Shown here piece by piece: positions 45,240 through 58,500 of a stretch of DNA of 64,000 bases (positions are counted from its first letter, which is position 1; the number at the start of each line of letters is the position of its first letter). Origin of the DNA: Rhynchosporium graminicola (taxonomy: Eukaryota > Ascomycota > Leotiomycetes > Helotiales > Ploettnerulaceae); the NCBI GenBank assembly GCA_900074885.1, contig FJUW01000004.1, positions 2,151,633 through 2,215,632 of the forward strand, given 5' to 3'. A program made the position numbers and the translations under genes. The notes under the pieces were generated by a model. The model was not told the origin of the DNA, did no database searches, and worked only from the letters and a program-made list of their open reading frames with translations.

Positions 45240-45453
45240 TGCATACATCTTGAAGCAGCCCTACGGCAAATCGCACGCCAATCACCGTCCTGATTCTTCA
45301 ACTTCTTCGATCTCCTCGACTACTACACTGTACTCGATTTCTCTTCGTACAGATATACTCTTCACCTCACAAATCGCCCTTCTACAGACACATCCTGTCT
45401 ACCATACTCCCGTCTGCCACACCCCCGTCTACCTAGTTCAACCTATCGCAATC

Positions 45454-45877
45454 ATGAAATTCACTATCCAATCTGCTCTCTTTATTTCTAGCGCCTTCTC
45501 AGCAGTGATCAACGGTGCAGCAATCCACGATAGAGCTGTCGAGGCTCGCGATCCTGATTCTACAAGTTGCCGGTGTATAGGGTAAGGCCTTTCTACATCA
45601 AAGGAAATAGCATAAAACCTTACTTTTCTATAGATACATGCACAATGGCAATTTCGTATTTGCCATAGTACCAAACGATAACGGTCACGGAAATGTTCGC
45701 TCAGGGAACGCTCAAGTTTTCAACAAGGATAGTTACAAAATACAGGGGAGTCAATGCTCTGTGTCTTGGACGCGGTCGAAGTATTGTAAAAATTGGTCGA
45801 CCGGCCTTACGGTTCCTACTGGACCGAATTGCGATGGAAAGGCGTTTACTAGTGTTGATTGTAATCCATTTTCATGA
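45454..45877 (+). CDS. Small secreted cysteine-rich protein (effector-like)
   Basis: Exons 45454-45581 and 45634-45877 join in phase (52-nt intron, GTAAGG donor, CTATAG acceptor) into 123 residues. A signal peptide MKFTIQSALFISSAFSAVI is followed by a short acidic/basic spacer (IHDRAVEARDP) that may be a propeptide. The mature part has six cysteines (CRC, QCS, YCK, NCD, DCN), so three disulfides are possible, in a polar Asn/Gly/Ser-rich chain. I recognise no known family. Size, secretion signal, even cysteine number and position beside AT-rich repeat DNA are the usual marks of candidate effectors or antimicrobial proteins; that is inference. The ATG at 45454 is chosen because only it gives the signal peptide. 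Confidence 0.75.
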
Positions 45878-46447
45878 TTGCTTTGTAAGGATATGTCATA
45901 TATAGCTCGAGTCATGAAGATAATTCGGCCTTCGTTATACCCTTATTAAAGGCTTCTGTTGATATTCTTTTTTGCATTTACTCGCTACGTGGCAGCTACA
46001 GGGTAGTACTAGATGTACATGATAAGGTTAGGCCCCCCCCCCCTTAAGGGCTCTTAAGGGCTCTTAAGGGTTCTGTAGCTTCGTCTTTCCTTTCGTTCTA
46101 GACTATACAGGTGTATTCTCAGCCCCTCTATTTATCCGTTACTATTTGAACGCTTCATGCCCTGTGGCACTCTCGTGGACATTGAGAGCTGGCATTTTAT
46201 CTCCCCGAGGCCGTTATATTCATGATGTATCACTTCTTCCAGTCTTCGTTCTCACTCACATCATATGACTTGCATAGATTTTGCCTCCAGAAGGTATTCT
46301 ATGAAAGAAGGATTTCACAACATCGTCATCAACACCCCGCTGGAGTCAAAGTCCGATCAAGCTGACTACCTTTGCCACAGCTCATAACCGGTTTCCATTT
46401 CTCGCCCATATCATCCGATCCTTGAACCCCACCCATCACGCCATGCT
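45878..46447. other. Intergenic, with poly-C tract and short tandem repeat
   Basis: About 570 bases, no gene. At 46031-46044 there is a C run followed by about three copies of CTTAAGGGCT (to about 46075), in which each unit contains the palindrome CTTAAG. Otherwise nothing seen. Confidence 0.5.
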
Positions 46448-47404
46448 CTAAGCCCTGATACCCAACACATCCATCTCTCCGATTTTCGTCACTGTTTTTT
46501 CCTCACCACTCAAGTTCCTCTCCACCCTAACCAACAAACTCTTGACGCCCTTTCCAAATTTACTCCCCTTAAGCTTCAACTCGACCTTCCCATCCACAAA
46601 CTCATCACTAAAAACATTGAAACTCTGCTCCGCCTCTGCTCTCTTCAAACTCTCCTCCATATCAAGATCATTCGTCTCGCTCACTTGCCCTGTTTTCTTA
46701 TCCTCAATTTTTCGAAAAGTGACAGGCACGTTGGAACCTATCGTTAAGCGAGAGGGCGCGGATTGCATATCTGTGCTTGAGGGGGGTTTGGAGGCGGCGA
46801 TACGGATGGTGATGGAAGTGGGTATCACTGGTGAAGTGAAGGGTATATAGATGAGAACTTTAGGCATCGAGGTCGAAGCTACAGAATAGCCTGCTGGTGG
46901 TGGACTCGCGATATTCCGCACCGAACTCAACAACGTCGCGTTCACCAACCTTCCTTTCTCGACATCGATCAGACTTCGTAGACTCTCGACTTTCTTCTCC
47001 CCTGCCCCACTTCCACTTCCACTTCCACTTCCACTCCCTTGCGTATTTGAGCTCGAGCTTGTATTCCTCGCGGGCTTCCCCACCTCCCCAATATAATACC
47101 CTACCTTCGTAGTCAACTGCTGCACATCGGCCCCTTTCACCTCATCGATTATCTTCCCGCCTCTGTAGAATTGAAACGTAGGCATAGCAGAGATACCGCA
47201 TTGCTGTGCGACATCTTTCGCCTTATCCACATCCACCTGCGCGAAGACGATAGAAGACGAAGATGCATGAGGTGTAGATAGTTTCGCGAAGACCGGAGAG
47301 ATGGCTTTACATGGCCCGCACCATGTGGCGTAAAAGTCTATTATGAGGAGGGAGGAAGAGGATTTCAGCGCGTTGAACTGGGAGATGGATTTTATTTCGA
47401 GCAT
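46448..47404 (-). CDS. Thioredoxin-PITH domain protein (TXNL1-like)
   Basis: A single exon of 318 residues from ATG 47404. Residues 1-105 are a thioredoxin fold with the redox motif WCGPC (Cys29, Cys32) after LLIIDFYATW, and the cis-proline segment SAMPTFQFYRGG. A Ser/Gly linker (about 112-135) includes an SGSGSGSGSG run encoded by a microsatellite. The rest is a PITH domain (SLRSLIDVEKGRLVNATL, LLVRVERNLSGEEKTVTKIG). In human and yeast relatives this pair of domains marks a thioredoxin that binds the 26S proteasome; a cytosolic redox/proteasome cofactor role follows from the family. Length and order are normal. Confidence 0.93.
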   Translation of the reverse strand: MLEIKSISQFNALKSSSSLLIIDFYATWCGPCKAISPVFAKLSTPHASSSSIVFAQVDVDKAKDVAQQCGISAMPTFQFYRGGKIIDEVKGADVQQLTTKVGYYIGEVGKPARNTSSSSNTQGSGSGSGSGSGAGEKKVESLRSLIDVEKGRLVNATLLSSVRNIASPPPAGYSVASTSMPKVLIYIPFTSPVIPTSITIRIAASKPPSSTDMQSAPSRLTIGSNVPVTFRKIEDKKTGQVSETNDLDMEESLKRAEAEQSFNVFSDEFVDGKVELKLKGSKFGKGVKSLLVRVERNLSGEEKTVTKIGEMDVLGIRA

Positions 47405-48175
47405 CGTGCTGGATGACTTATTTAGGAGTCGTGTATGATGTTATATGCTGGTGTTCTGCTAGTTTGACAGGGATCTATGTGCAGTCGCGCTTTCTCGGGT
47501 CGGAATTTGGGGGCGATTTCGGATCGAGATTTATAGTGGCGTATTCTGTAGTTTGATCGGGTGCTGAGAAAATGCTTTAGATAGAGACTGTTGTGGTCGT
47601 CCTGGTGTCTTCATGTGATGATGGCGGGGTTCCTGAGGGTTCCGCGGGGTGCTTGCTTGCTTGGAAATCCCTGGACGCTCGATTCCGTGATTACTAAGCA
47701 GTTGTATAATTGACTTGGGTTTGGCGAGCTGGAGTTTGGATGAGTAATAATATTGAATCTGTTATGCATGATATTACCTAGGTATTTTGTATCTCGTCAG
47801 CAACTCCAAATTCATGTCGGAGAAATGACAGAGGAGCGATAGAAATAAACGCTTCAGGTTTTATTTCTGTAGGGATGACTGTGAATAGCGTGAGCAAGAG
47901 CAATACAAACCCCAGGCACCCACTTGCGCTTGTTATAGTGGACCTGAGATTGAATTGAGAAGTAGGACATGAAAGCATCCCAAGGGATGATAGTATGAGG
48001 CAATACTTTCAGCAAATGCTATTCTACTGTAGTACAGACATCTCCTTATTACCTCACAAATGCATCTCATTTGCCAAAGCTGCTCAGTCAAAATGCCCTC
48101 ATCGTCCACCATGGTATCAGCTCCACGCTCTCTCGCTCCGCAGCTCACGTATCTGTGACCCCAAATCGTGCCAAA
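47405..48175. other. Gene-free interval
   Basis: About 770 bases: promoter of the thioredoxin-PITH gene and the 3' flank of the ChAPs gene, both on the minus strand. Frames at 47778-47978 and 47933-48148 have no domain. Confidence 0.45.
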
Positions 48176-50522
48176 CTATCCCTCGGTTCCACTACTTCTG
48201 AAAGCGGCACATAGCGCGGCATAATGATGCGTCAAATCCAGCACATTCTGCGGCAAGCTAGTAGCCTGAATGATACTCCTCACCTTAACCGCACCTTCGT
48301 CCTCAATCAGCGTGCGAATCGTATACAGCAAATCCGGGCTGAATTCCGAATACCACCTATACTGCCACGTCACCAACCTAATAACACTCGCCACAGTCTC
48401 CCTGGTATTCTTCTCCTTCTCGAAATCGCCAAGGATACCAGTGAGTGCCTTTGGGGAAAAGCGGATGGAGAGGCAGGCGCGGTAGGCTTCGACTGCTTCG
48501 GGGGAGTGGTGGAGACGGAAGGCGAGAGAGCCGAGAATCTCCCATTCTTCGGCAGATTTCTTGTATTGCATTTGTTGAGCGCGGTATTGAGCCATTTCGG
48601 TGCGCCAGATGGTGTAGATTCGGAGATCTTCATAAAGGACCATGAAAAGGCTGTCTAACCAACGTTCGCAAAGACGCTTATTGTTGAAGCGGGATAGTTG
48701 TTCTTCAGTTGCTTCGGCCTGCTGACGTTAGTCAAGACGAAGGAGATATGTTTTGAGACCCACATCTTCATTACCGCCCTTCACTTCCTCGGGAGTGACA
48801 GTGTGAGATGGCTTTTCAACCTCCGCATCTGTTGATGCAGCGGCATCGCCATTCTCAGCTACCAATGTCGGGGCAGTCGATTCGCCATTGGTGCTCTTCT
48901 CATCATCGGTGTGATCATCGCCATTGGTAGGAGGACCTGGACTTCCTCTCAGTAGGTCGATGCTTGGATTTCGCTGGATATGTTCACCTTGTGCTGGTTG
49001 CTTCTCACTGCGATACTCCTCCTCCATCACGAAAACATTGCTCCGGATCTTCAACAACTGATCCCATCCAATCTTCGCGGTCATTTCTGTCAATATGCTG
49101 TAAGCATGCTTGAAGGTTCCTTTGTATTGAGCAGCACGTAAGCTCAGCAAACTTGGGTGAACTTGTTCCGAGTACTTGGATTCTGGCTCGCTGTCAATCT
49201 CATCTAACCGTGTTTCTGGGAGAGTTGGGAGATGGATATCCTTGGGTTCGGGCATGATTGGCGCATCTTTATCCTGGTAGGTAAACATAGGGCAAGAGTT
49301 GAGCGTTGTCAGAGCATTCTCCCAATCTTCCATGGCAACATATACCTCTGCTAGGCGTGCCCATGTACCGAACTCACTTGGTGCAGCTACTGTACTTCTG
49401 TCTGCACAGCCTAATGCAAGTTTTAATCTCTCTTGCTTGAGATCTGGCGCATTGGGATTAAGAGCCTTCTGCATGAGAAATTCCGCTTGTGTATCAAGCA
49501 TCACGTAGTCCATTGGGGATTGCTTGACAGACTCGTGTAGAACCCTTACGGCTTGGACTTCTTCGTTGCCCATGAACAAAACCTTCGCCAAAAGTGAAGA
49601 TACTTCTACATTTCGTGTTCGGAGTTTCTCGAATAGGTTGATACCTGATGCGAATCGTCCAGTGGTGTGAAAATATTTGAGAAGGCCTGAGGTGAGGTGG
49701 TTGGAGACATTGTTGGGTACTTGAACGACAGAGTCCGATCCGAGCTGCCAGCCTGGAAAGGTTAGCATTGCGCGCGATCTTTATTTGGCTGGGAACTACC
49801 TCTGAAGAACAATTGTTCCGCGGCTTGTAGAAATCTGTGTTCTGTTTCGGTATTGGTGACTGGGTTAAATCTTCGTACGCCCATGATCTTTCTGATGGTG
49901 TCTCCACTTCCATCGTCGGCATAAGAGTATGCTCTTAGTACACTGCAGAGATATGTCTCAAGCCATAACTCGTCCGAGGCCACTCTCTTCTCTCCTCGCT
50001 CATCTATACAATAACTGTCTACACTTCCTGGAATGGTAACATGCACGCGCATATCGAGTCTTGAGAAGGCATTGTAGCAGCTGTAGCGTATTAGTAAGGA
50101 CTTGACCGAACAGCTCCATTGAAACTACCAGTAGATCCCCTCCACTATCTTTGTGGTCGATTGATGATTCTCTTTGTAGGTGAGAGTATTGATGTAGGCT
50201 GCCAGACTTGCTGAAGACGACGCATCCACACCTGTGACATGGTGATATACTCCGATCTGCAGAAATGTTAGCATTTCTTTTATCTGCCAATTTGTTATCT
50301 CTCGCACCTGTTTTCCTGGGTTTCGTGGAGCTTGCTTGATCAATTGTACCAGATCAGGTGGACCTAATTCTCTCAATCCAGCAAGCACCTCTGTTCGAGC
50401 ATCGATGGATTCATGTAGGATTTCCTCAGTGAGTCTGCAGGCAGATAGTCAGTATCTTCTCGCTCGAACAATAATATTGAGGGTGTTTGATGCGTACTCA
50501 GGGACAGCTGGCGCAACCATCT
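48176..50522 (-). CDS. ChAPs family exomer subunit (Bud7/Bch1-like)
   Basis: Six exons (50522-50500, 50434-50308, 50256-50129, 50080-49800, 49752-48764, 48718-48176) join in phase into 696 residues. The first exon is 23 nt. Recognisable segments: LGPPDLVQLIKQAP near the start, CYNAFSRLDMRVHVTIPGSV, TYLCSVLRAYSYADDGSGDT, LPETRLDEIDSEPESKYSEQ, LRAAQYKGTFKHAYSILTEM, NKRLCERWLDSLFMVLYEDL, YRWYSEFSPDLLYTIRTLIE. These match the Chs5-Arf1-binding proteins, TPR-like cargo adaptors of the exomer coat that carries chitin synthase and other cargo from the trans-Golgi to the surface. A disordered Ser/Glu/Asp-rich insert (about 420-510) is normal for fungi. Divergent from hir3 across 2 kb. Confidence 0.92.
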
Positions 50523-52548
50523 TCGCTTCAAGTCCAGCGAGGACAGCCTGCGTTCGAGGTTTGTCTTCTCAGCTGATTTGAAACGACAGTAGACCAAGCC
50601 AATGCCAGACAAGGGGCAGATTACAAGATAATGGTAAATGGACTGAGCTTGAAGTCTGGTGTCTTGAACGCCTGGGACTTGTCGCGGCTGGATTTGGCGG
50701 CTTCAAGCCTATCATTTCGAAGCTCGGACCACAGCCATCAGCCTCGTCACGTGACTGACATTCAACCTCAACTCTTGATGTTTAGCTCTTTTGGGATCGT
50801 TATGAATCTGTTGCATTGGCAACCGGTCAGCTGTTAAGCAATACCCAGTTACTGACAAAAGATGTTAGCTGGACTGTATATTCTCGACTTACTACTTGAA
50901 GTACTTAAGCATCGAGTATAGAAGAGCTATTTCTGGAGAAGGAAGAACCTTTTAAATCTAAAAATGGTCATTTGAGTGCAAAGATGATCTGGATATAGCA
51001 AACGTGATAGAGTTCTAGTATGATTCCATCATGCATCAGAGTCCCTTAATATGGAAGTTGTAGAAGTTCTTATAGGTACAGAAATATCTTCTCTGTACAC
51101 ACGCAGCTTTGCAGAGCCAGTAATTGAAGCTTGAGGCTTGAAGAAGCTAATCACAACGAGGGTATAATATTGTTAGAGCATTCGATGTTCTGTGGTATCA
51201 AGCTGATGAGTGTTGCCCATACTTTGAAGTTAAACACTTAGAACATGGTGGAGAGAGCTCTTACTATTATTCATATATGTCCCTAGCCCGTCCACTTTGT
51301 TCAATCCACCCATACATCCAACTCCACTCCCGCATGCCACCGCAGATCAGCGTGCGCTTGTAGGGATGTTATATTGAAATGAGCAAAGGCTGCCGCAGAG
51401 CCTCAACTTATCACAGGCATAAGGGTCCGGAAGCTTGGGCTGGACGGATTCAACAACGATCCGTCCCATTTCCGTCGCGGATGCACAAGATAACAAAACC
51501 ACTTGGGTGCCATAACGAATACCTTCATGAGATTCCCTGGCGTATCTTGATAGCCACATACCCGGAGAAGACTCAATTACGACAGTCTCTCGCCCTCTGG
51601 AGTGTTTGGACGCCAACGACAGCGATCGCGAAAATACGAAATAGCCAACGGCGGAGTTTTCGCGATTGGGAGAGGCATCGGACGCCGTGGAAGTATACGC
51701 GGAGTGGAAATAAATAAAGCGCTCGAGGCTCGCTCGAGTGCTACCGGCCTTCAATCTACGACGGAACTGGACTCAGGCTGGGCAGGCGGAAGCAGTAGAT
51801 CCAGCTGATACCGTCTCTGTCGAAAACTCTGAGGTCGATATTGAGGAGGGATTCAAGGCGGGGAAGATCTCTGGTCAGGCTATTACGAAATCAGACCAGG
51901 ATACAAGACAATCTGGATGCAAGAACACCGGCCATTGGAGGAAACGCTCTCTTACAACAGCCTCCGACGTCTGTTTTCGCCATAAACCTTTCTTTTGAAG
52001 CTCTAATGGACATCCGAGAAGTACTCTAAAGCTCCGCGAAAACTTTCGCCGGATTGTATATTTATTGGGACTTGAGATACTGCTACAAAGACTTGATTTA
52101 GATTTTCTGGTAGAGTCGGTACTTCTACATCTAAGCAGCAGCAGGAACCACTCTAGCGATCTTCCCAATAAAACGACCCTTCTCCGTCTCATATCGATTG
52201 GTTAGATCACTCTTTCCTTATGCGAACCTCTGGACGCGCAAACTTTAGTCATAGTAAGTAGCGTTTATTTGCCCCGTCTCTCTGGACTTCAGCTTTCCAA
52301 CAAATGTCTCGTGACTCATAGTTGCAATTGAATCTCATAAGTACACTATTTTCCCACCAAACTCGAAGATCGGACCCAAAGAGTCAACTTCCTTCGCGAG
52401 GTTCATCAACTATTCCACAAGTGTCAGATTCTGCTTTCTTCCAACACATCCTTGTTCTTGTCTGTTTCTTACCAACAGATCCAAGTACTGAGGTTTTCAT
52501 CAGAACGACTTTTTGCCCATTTGGACTGTATCCAAATACCCCACACAC
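50523..52548. promoter_or_regulatory. Intergenic region between divergent ChAPs and Hir3 genes
   Basis: About 2 kb. It must contain both promoters. A minus frame at 51347-51754 (135 codons) overlaps plus frames across 51379-51998; none has a domain or introns, so I do not call a gene. Nothing else recognised. Confidence 0.4.
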
Positions 52549-55500
52549 ATGAACGATGGTACGTTATTGTCCGAGGTAATTGGCGAAGTCAGCTCGTTAA
52601 CACGTTCTAGTCTGCATTTACAGCTTTGAACATTATCCCAGATGAGAATCCGGATGATGAAATCGACGATACGAAAGAGTTGCAGGTCAGTATAGCCTCC
52701 CATATGCCTGTCCTTTTTCTAACAGTCCGTAGATTGAGGAAGCCTTGAAACTCTACCAAGTCGCCCTTAAATTACACTCTCAAGGCCCCGAACACTACTC
52801 GGAAGCCGCAAGTGCATACACAAATCTGTTCAATTCCGATATTTTCCAGTACCCCGAAAGCGTAACCGAGTTTCTTAGACTTGATAAACATCCCGAAGTC
52901 GAGTTTACCGAAGCTTCGCATACACTTGGTCTTGATATTGCCGCTGCAGTCGCAGAAGCAAGTCCAAGTACCTTACCTCAGATCCTATACCTCTCCTACA
53001 AGAACCATGGCCAATTCATATTGGATTGCGTCAAAGGTAGTCTTCGTCTTGAGCCTCTCCCTCCAGGCGCGCTCAACTATCAAGCAAAAGCTGCAATCGA
53101 TAACTTCGCTCTAGCTTTAGCTAGTGATGAGTCAGATACTGAGCTTTGGAGGCGAACTGCCCGGATAGGATCAATGCTTGGAAGTCGCCGCATTGCAAGA
53201 TATTGTCTTGAGGCTGCTGTAGAAGTTGATGATGATCCCACCGTGGCCGAGGTAGATCCAATGTCCTTGGAAGAAGGCTTTGCGGGAGAGCAACTGAAGC
53301 AAGAGTTGGAAATCCTTTTAGACACGACATCATTATCACACCCGGTCATGGCACCCTACTTGAAGAAGAAAATGCCAAAGTTCATCTCTAAAAGCATGGA
53401 CCCTTATCCATTTCTGCCTGACGCGACGACATCTTTGCAGATAGACAGAGTTCAGGTTGATGCCGCAGAGGCCGTTCACGCCCCTTTATCTATCAATCTC
53501 GACTATCGGAGTTGGCTAGCCGTTGGAGAAAGGTTATGCGAAATGTCTCGAGATCCTACAGCTTCGAGAATACTTTTAAATTTTCCACCACCAGGCACAC
53601 CTGCCCAAGCAGAGTCTTTTTCGCAGCCAGACGCAGCCCTAGGAGACGACACACTCTCTGCTGAAGATCAGATTATGAAGGATGTTGGGACCACAGACTC
53701 ACCGGCCGCAGAAAGTAACGAGGCCGTTGAACCCACTCCAGTCGCCTCGAAGCTTGATGAATCAGCTATCGAAACCATCGCAACTGCTACTGTACCAATA
53801 TCAGATGATCGACGCCCATCAAATGTATTACTCCCAACCAGAAAACGGTCACAATCGGCAGCAGGAATTCGTGATACGCCAGAAGAAGAAAACGGCGCTC
53901 AAAAGCGAAGCAAACGCATCAGAAATCGTGACAACACAGAAGGAGCCGCTATTGATTCAGCAGCCCTTTTCGCCGAGCAGCTGAAGCCTTTTGTATCAGC
54001 CGACGAGAACGTGTTTGCCTTTGTATCATCGCTCCTTGAAAAGCTAGGTGTTGACGATTTAGGCACTTTAAATGAGCTTCAAGCGGGGCTTCAATCTGAA
54101 ACTACTTCAGACCACACCGATATCTTGGTAAACACTGCCGCACGGGACTTGCGCGACATTTTGAGGACTTGGGATGATCCAAAGGCATCTACTTTCGTCA
54201 ATGGCAAAGCAGAGGACGTACTTGGTTCATCCGCCGGCAGCGCGAATGCTGGCCTTGCGGCGTTTCTGGACCAGTCGAAGATTGGGCCTCAGAGAATCAA
54301 CAATATCCCTTTGTTTGCAGACAGTGATGGACTCTCAGAGTTCGCTAACAAGGTGAACAATGCATGGATGCCGTTCGAGGATGTCGTTTGGGAATGGCTT
54401 TGTGCCATCTTACCGACGTACATGGATACACTCTGGACTGAACAGATGAAGGTCATGGTCGTGCGAATCATTACCTACAACGACGCTGAGATTTTTATTC
54501 GTCTTGGAAGGGAATTGAAATCTAGCACTCACAACCCCCTATTACTTTCCCAGTGGCAAGATATGGCCCAAATACTATTCGAGTTGCACATCGACATCTA
54601 TTCCAGAATCACCAATCCTACAAGTGCTGTTCCCTTTGAGACTCGACTTCTCACAAAAGAGCGGTTGGGTCGATGGGCCGATTTTACAGCTGATGTTATT
54701 CGTACTAGCAAGCGCGATCAAGACGAAGTTCTACTTTCGCGGTATCTCTGGGCTTCTGTATTCTACGCAACCATGGCAGAGAGCGTCTCCCGAGAGCACA
54801 AGGTTCTTTGCTGGTCTGATCTTCAAGCACTGCTGCAAAAATCCGGACAACCAGCCATCGAACTTCAAAACAACGCGGTCATGCCCGAGATATCTATTGA
54901 AGCGGCCGAACGAGAAGTCTCTCGTCTTACCACAATGGAATTTTTCTTCAATCTTTTCCAAACAGACTGCTCAGACCCCTCAGCCATCATTGAGACTCTC
55001 GAGCCAGTCTTGGACCCTGAATCTGCTTGCGAATCCATGGAAGTTGATAACGAGGAAAGTGTTCTAGCCACAGAGACTGCCGATGGAACTCCACCTGCTT
55101 TGCGAGATATGTGGAAGTTTCTGAAGAGTGGCAGCACATCGCTGCGCCTTTTCTTGTGGCAAAGACTTTGCGATGCATACTACAGCATCGGCTACATTAC
55201 CAAAGTGTTCTCCTGCCACCTGAAAAGCATCGAGATTATTGTTGCCGATCTGCGCACCGGCGATTACGTCGACACCGCAGAAGAACCACGGAGACATAAG
55301 CTTCTTCTTTGGTTAAAGGCTCTAGATGACCTGCTCGTGAAGGCCCTGACCATCGCGTTGAATGACGCCTCAACTTGCTTCGAAATCATTGACGAGCGTC
55401 ATATCAAGTCTACATGCGCAGCGCTTGCTCAATTGGCACGAGTACTTCACACTGCCGCAATCTTTGACGACGAGATCCGAGTTGGCATGACACAGCTTCC

Positions 55501-58500
55501 ACAAAATGCAGCTTATGCGCCGCACGGATCATTCAATGAGTTTAACATAAAGCTCCGAGAAATGCAAGTCCGCACATGGGCCCTGCAATATACTATGATC
55601 AAAGAGGCGGCAAATCAGAATATCGAGAAATTTCCTTCACCGGCCAAGGACCTTGCCGACTATCTGGCCCTCGTCCACTTCTCGTTGGGGCTCCGCAAGT
55701 GCTGCAAAGCTTCCAACAAGATTTTCCTTAAGATGATGAAAGTGGAGATGATTCGCTTGAAGGACGTGGAGAACTGGGAAGACTACATCGGTCAGGTTTT
55801 GTACGACTTGTACGGTGTACGGCTTGGTGTTGGAACGTATCTGCTGGATGAACACGGATGTCCAGCAGAGAAGCTTGACCGACGCACTGTGCTGAACATA
55901 GCTGATCAAATTATCGTTATTGCGAACCGCATGCCAATCAAGGATCTCCTCAAGCACGAATTGAGAGGCACACTCGAGAGAATGCAGACAGCAGTCGGTC
56001 CAACGAAGTCGTCACCTCAGATGCAGCATAATCTTCGTAACTACACAGAGTATCTCAAAACATCCATCCGACCCTCTGACTTGTATCGAGCATGGAGAGG
56101 TCAGGTTCAGGTGGACTCACTACCTGTTGTCACACCAGAGAGTCATCTTGCGGATCAGAACTGGTTTCTGTTGCTGGGAATGATCAACTTGACGAAGTTC
56201 CGAGCGACGAAACGAATTGGTCCTGGTTCCCAGACTGATGATCTCCGAGTCGCCGCCACATTCCTGAGATTACAGCTCCAATTTAGCGGGGATTTCTGGG
56301 AAACCTGGTATCGTCTAGCGCAATGCTTCGACCACGAGCTTGAAGAGGAGGTCTTGTGGAGTGCTGACAGGGTTAATAATCATCGTCCTGATCTTGTCCG
56401 ACTGCAGCGAAGTTCCATTCATTGCTATATCATGGCACTATCGACTGCGCACCGTTTTGCGGCCGATGACTTCGAGACCGCAGAGAAGCTTTCCGAGATG
56501 TGCTTTGACTTTGGAATGCGCATCTACTCTGCTTCTCGGGAGCCTTTTGGGATGGAGGCTTTTTATGTCGATGAGTTTGAGAAGCATATGAGTGGATCCG
56601 AGGGTATGTATAAGAAGGCTCTGCACGACGAATTGAGTCCGTATAGAGCCTGGAACTTTGCACTTAATCTGTTCAAGGAGTCGCTCAAAGATCGACCTAG
56701 TAATTGGATGTAAGTTTCCTTATTCTTTGATATGAACGTCACTGATAATGATCAGGGCTCACTACATGGCGGGCAAATGTCTTTGGAAGGCGTATTGCAA
56801 AGCTGATCAAGAATGGGATTCAAGAATTAAAGCTACTCGACCACCAATGGAAGCTGTTCTAAACTCCCTCACCAACGCTATAAAGCTTGCTCCAAAGCTA
56901 AACAATAGCAGTCGTTCCGAGCCTCTACTAGAGCCGCACTACAAACTCGTCTCTGTCACTCACAAGCTGGTATCAATGGCAAGCATGACACCTCAAGAAG
57001 GAGCCGATCTTCTCCAAAAACAACCCCTAGCACCCGACAAAGGAGCGCCTGTAGTCATCAACAGCGCAGAAGAATGGCAAACCTACATATTGAAGAACTT
57101 CCGCCACCTCCGCGCAATCGACAAGCAACACTGGAACCACCGAATCCTTGCTAGGGTCGCCACAATTCTTTTCGACGATGCGGACCCCAAATTCGAGAAC
57201 GCGAACGCTGCTCGAAACGAATTGAAGGACTCCATTTTCACCAAGACAATGCATATCCAAGTCTGGAAATCTGATCACGAGCGTGCAGGCAGACATTGCG
57301 TATACATGGAACGCTACGTCAAATTCATGGTCAAACTTCTTGTCATCACCAACGATAAATCCTCGCTCGAAATGCTCGTCAAGCGCGTCAAGAAAAAAAA
57401 CAACGAATTCCATCGAGCCGATAAAGTCTGGGCTGACTGCTGTCTCGCATACATTCGTCTCATTCGCCGTCAAGCCGGCATCGAAGCAAGCGCGGATGAT
57501 AATTTCAAGAGTGAAACACATGAGAATTTTGAGAATCTGTCAAACAGACTCGATCAATGGCTTGAGGATCCGAGGGTTACGCAGCCGATCAAAGACGCGT
57601 TCAAGGAGATTAACGATTTGAAGAAATTAAATGGCACGGCTATGAAAGCTACGCCTATCGATGATCTGATCTCGGATATCTGGGCTACGCTGCACTTACA
57701 AGTCGCCAAGATGCTGCCAAATCCTGATCAGCCATCTATGGGTAATGCGCAGATGGATGGAGGCGCTGACTCGCCGTCGCCATTGCAGTCGATGCGTAAC
57801 ATGGGACCCATGAGTCTGAATAATCTGGTTATGGATATGAATGGCACACAGGTCCCTGTTCCTGTGACATTCGCAGGCTCCGAACCCGCTCGCGCCCGAA
57901 AAATTGGTATCAGTCGGAGGGAAGTTCTCAAACGTGCCGAACAGGCTTATGCTCGTATGCCTGATATTCCAAGACCTGCACCACCTGCTGCGCGTCCGCG
58001 TCTGGTTGAACCATCCCCCAATCTCATCTTGGGTTCCAACGACGGATCCGGACCGAGTAAGCCCCGTCGCGGGACTTCGACTCCTCGCGTACAAACTCCA
58101 GCTCAACAAGCCCGAGAAGTTGATCTTGAGCAGGATGATGAAGAGGAAGGAGATCATCCAAATCAACAGCTAGAGTCCGAATTGGCTGTGCAGAAAACAC
58201 TCGAAGCTGAGAACGGAGGGGATGAGGAAGGAGAGGGAGATGGCGATACTGAGAGTGTGAGAGGTAGTGTGCACGATAGCGCAGATGACGAAAGCGACCT
58301 CAGTGATCCACCTGATATGGACGATTTTGATCCAAGTAGCATGTTCCCCGATATGCAGTTTGGTGTTCAAAGCGGGGACGAGGATGAAGCCGAAGCCGAG
58401 GAACATGAAGCCGATACCCAGAGAGCCGAAGATGAAGGGGGTGACGACGTCGATATGGATGGCGACAAAGGAGCCCAGGAAAAAGAAGTACTTGATGAAG

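Larger units (their letters stand above)
43211..45453. other. AT-rich gene-free region, probable degraded repeat DNA
   Basis: About 2.2 kb. From about 43690 to 45240 the sequence is visibly rich in A/T and TA dinucleotides, with no coding frames of note; the frame at 44670-44906 lacks a domain. This is the look of repeat DNA eroded by RIP. It carries two C-rich/G-rich inverted elements, listed separately, and ends at the promoter of the small secreted protein gene. No transposase or reverse transcriptase motif could be read. Confidence 0.5.

Noticed and set aside
48224..48658. 144-codon plus-strand frame
   Set aside because: Antisense to the conserved last exon of the ChAPs gene.
51347..51754. 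135-codon minus-strand open frame between ChAPs and hir3
   Set aside because: No domain, no signal, no introns, and overlapping plus-strand frames of similar length; likely chance in a divergent promoter region.
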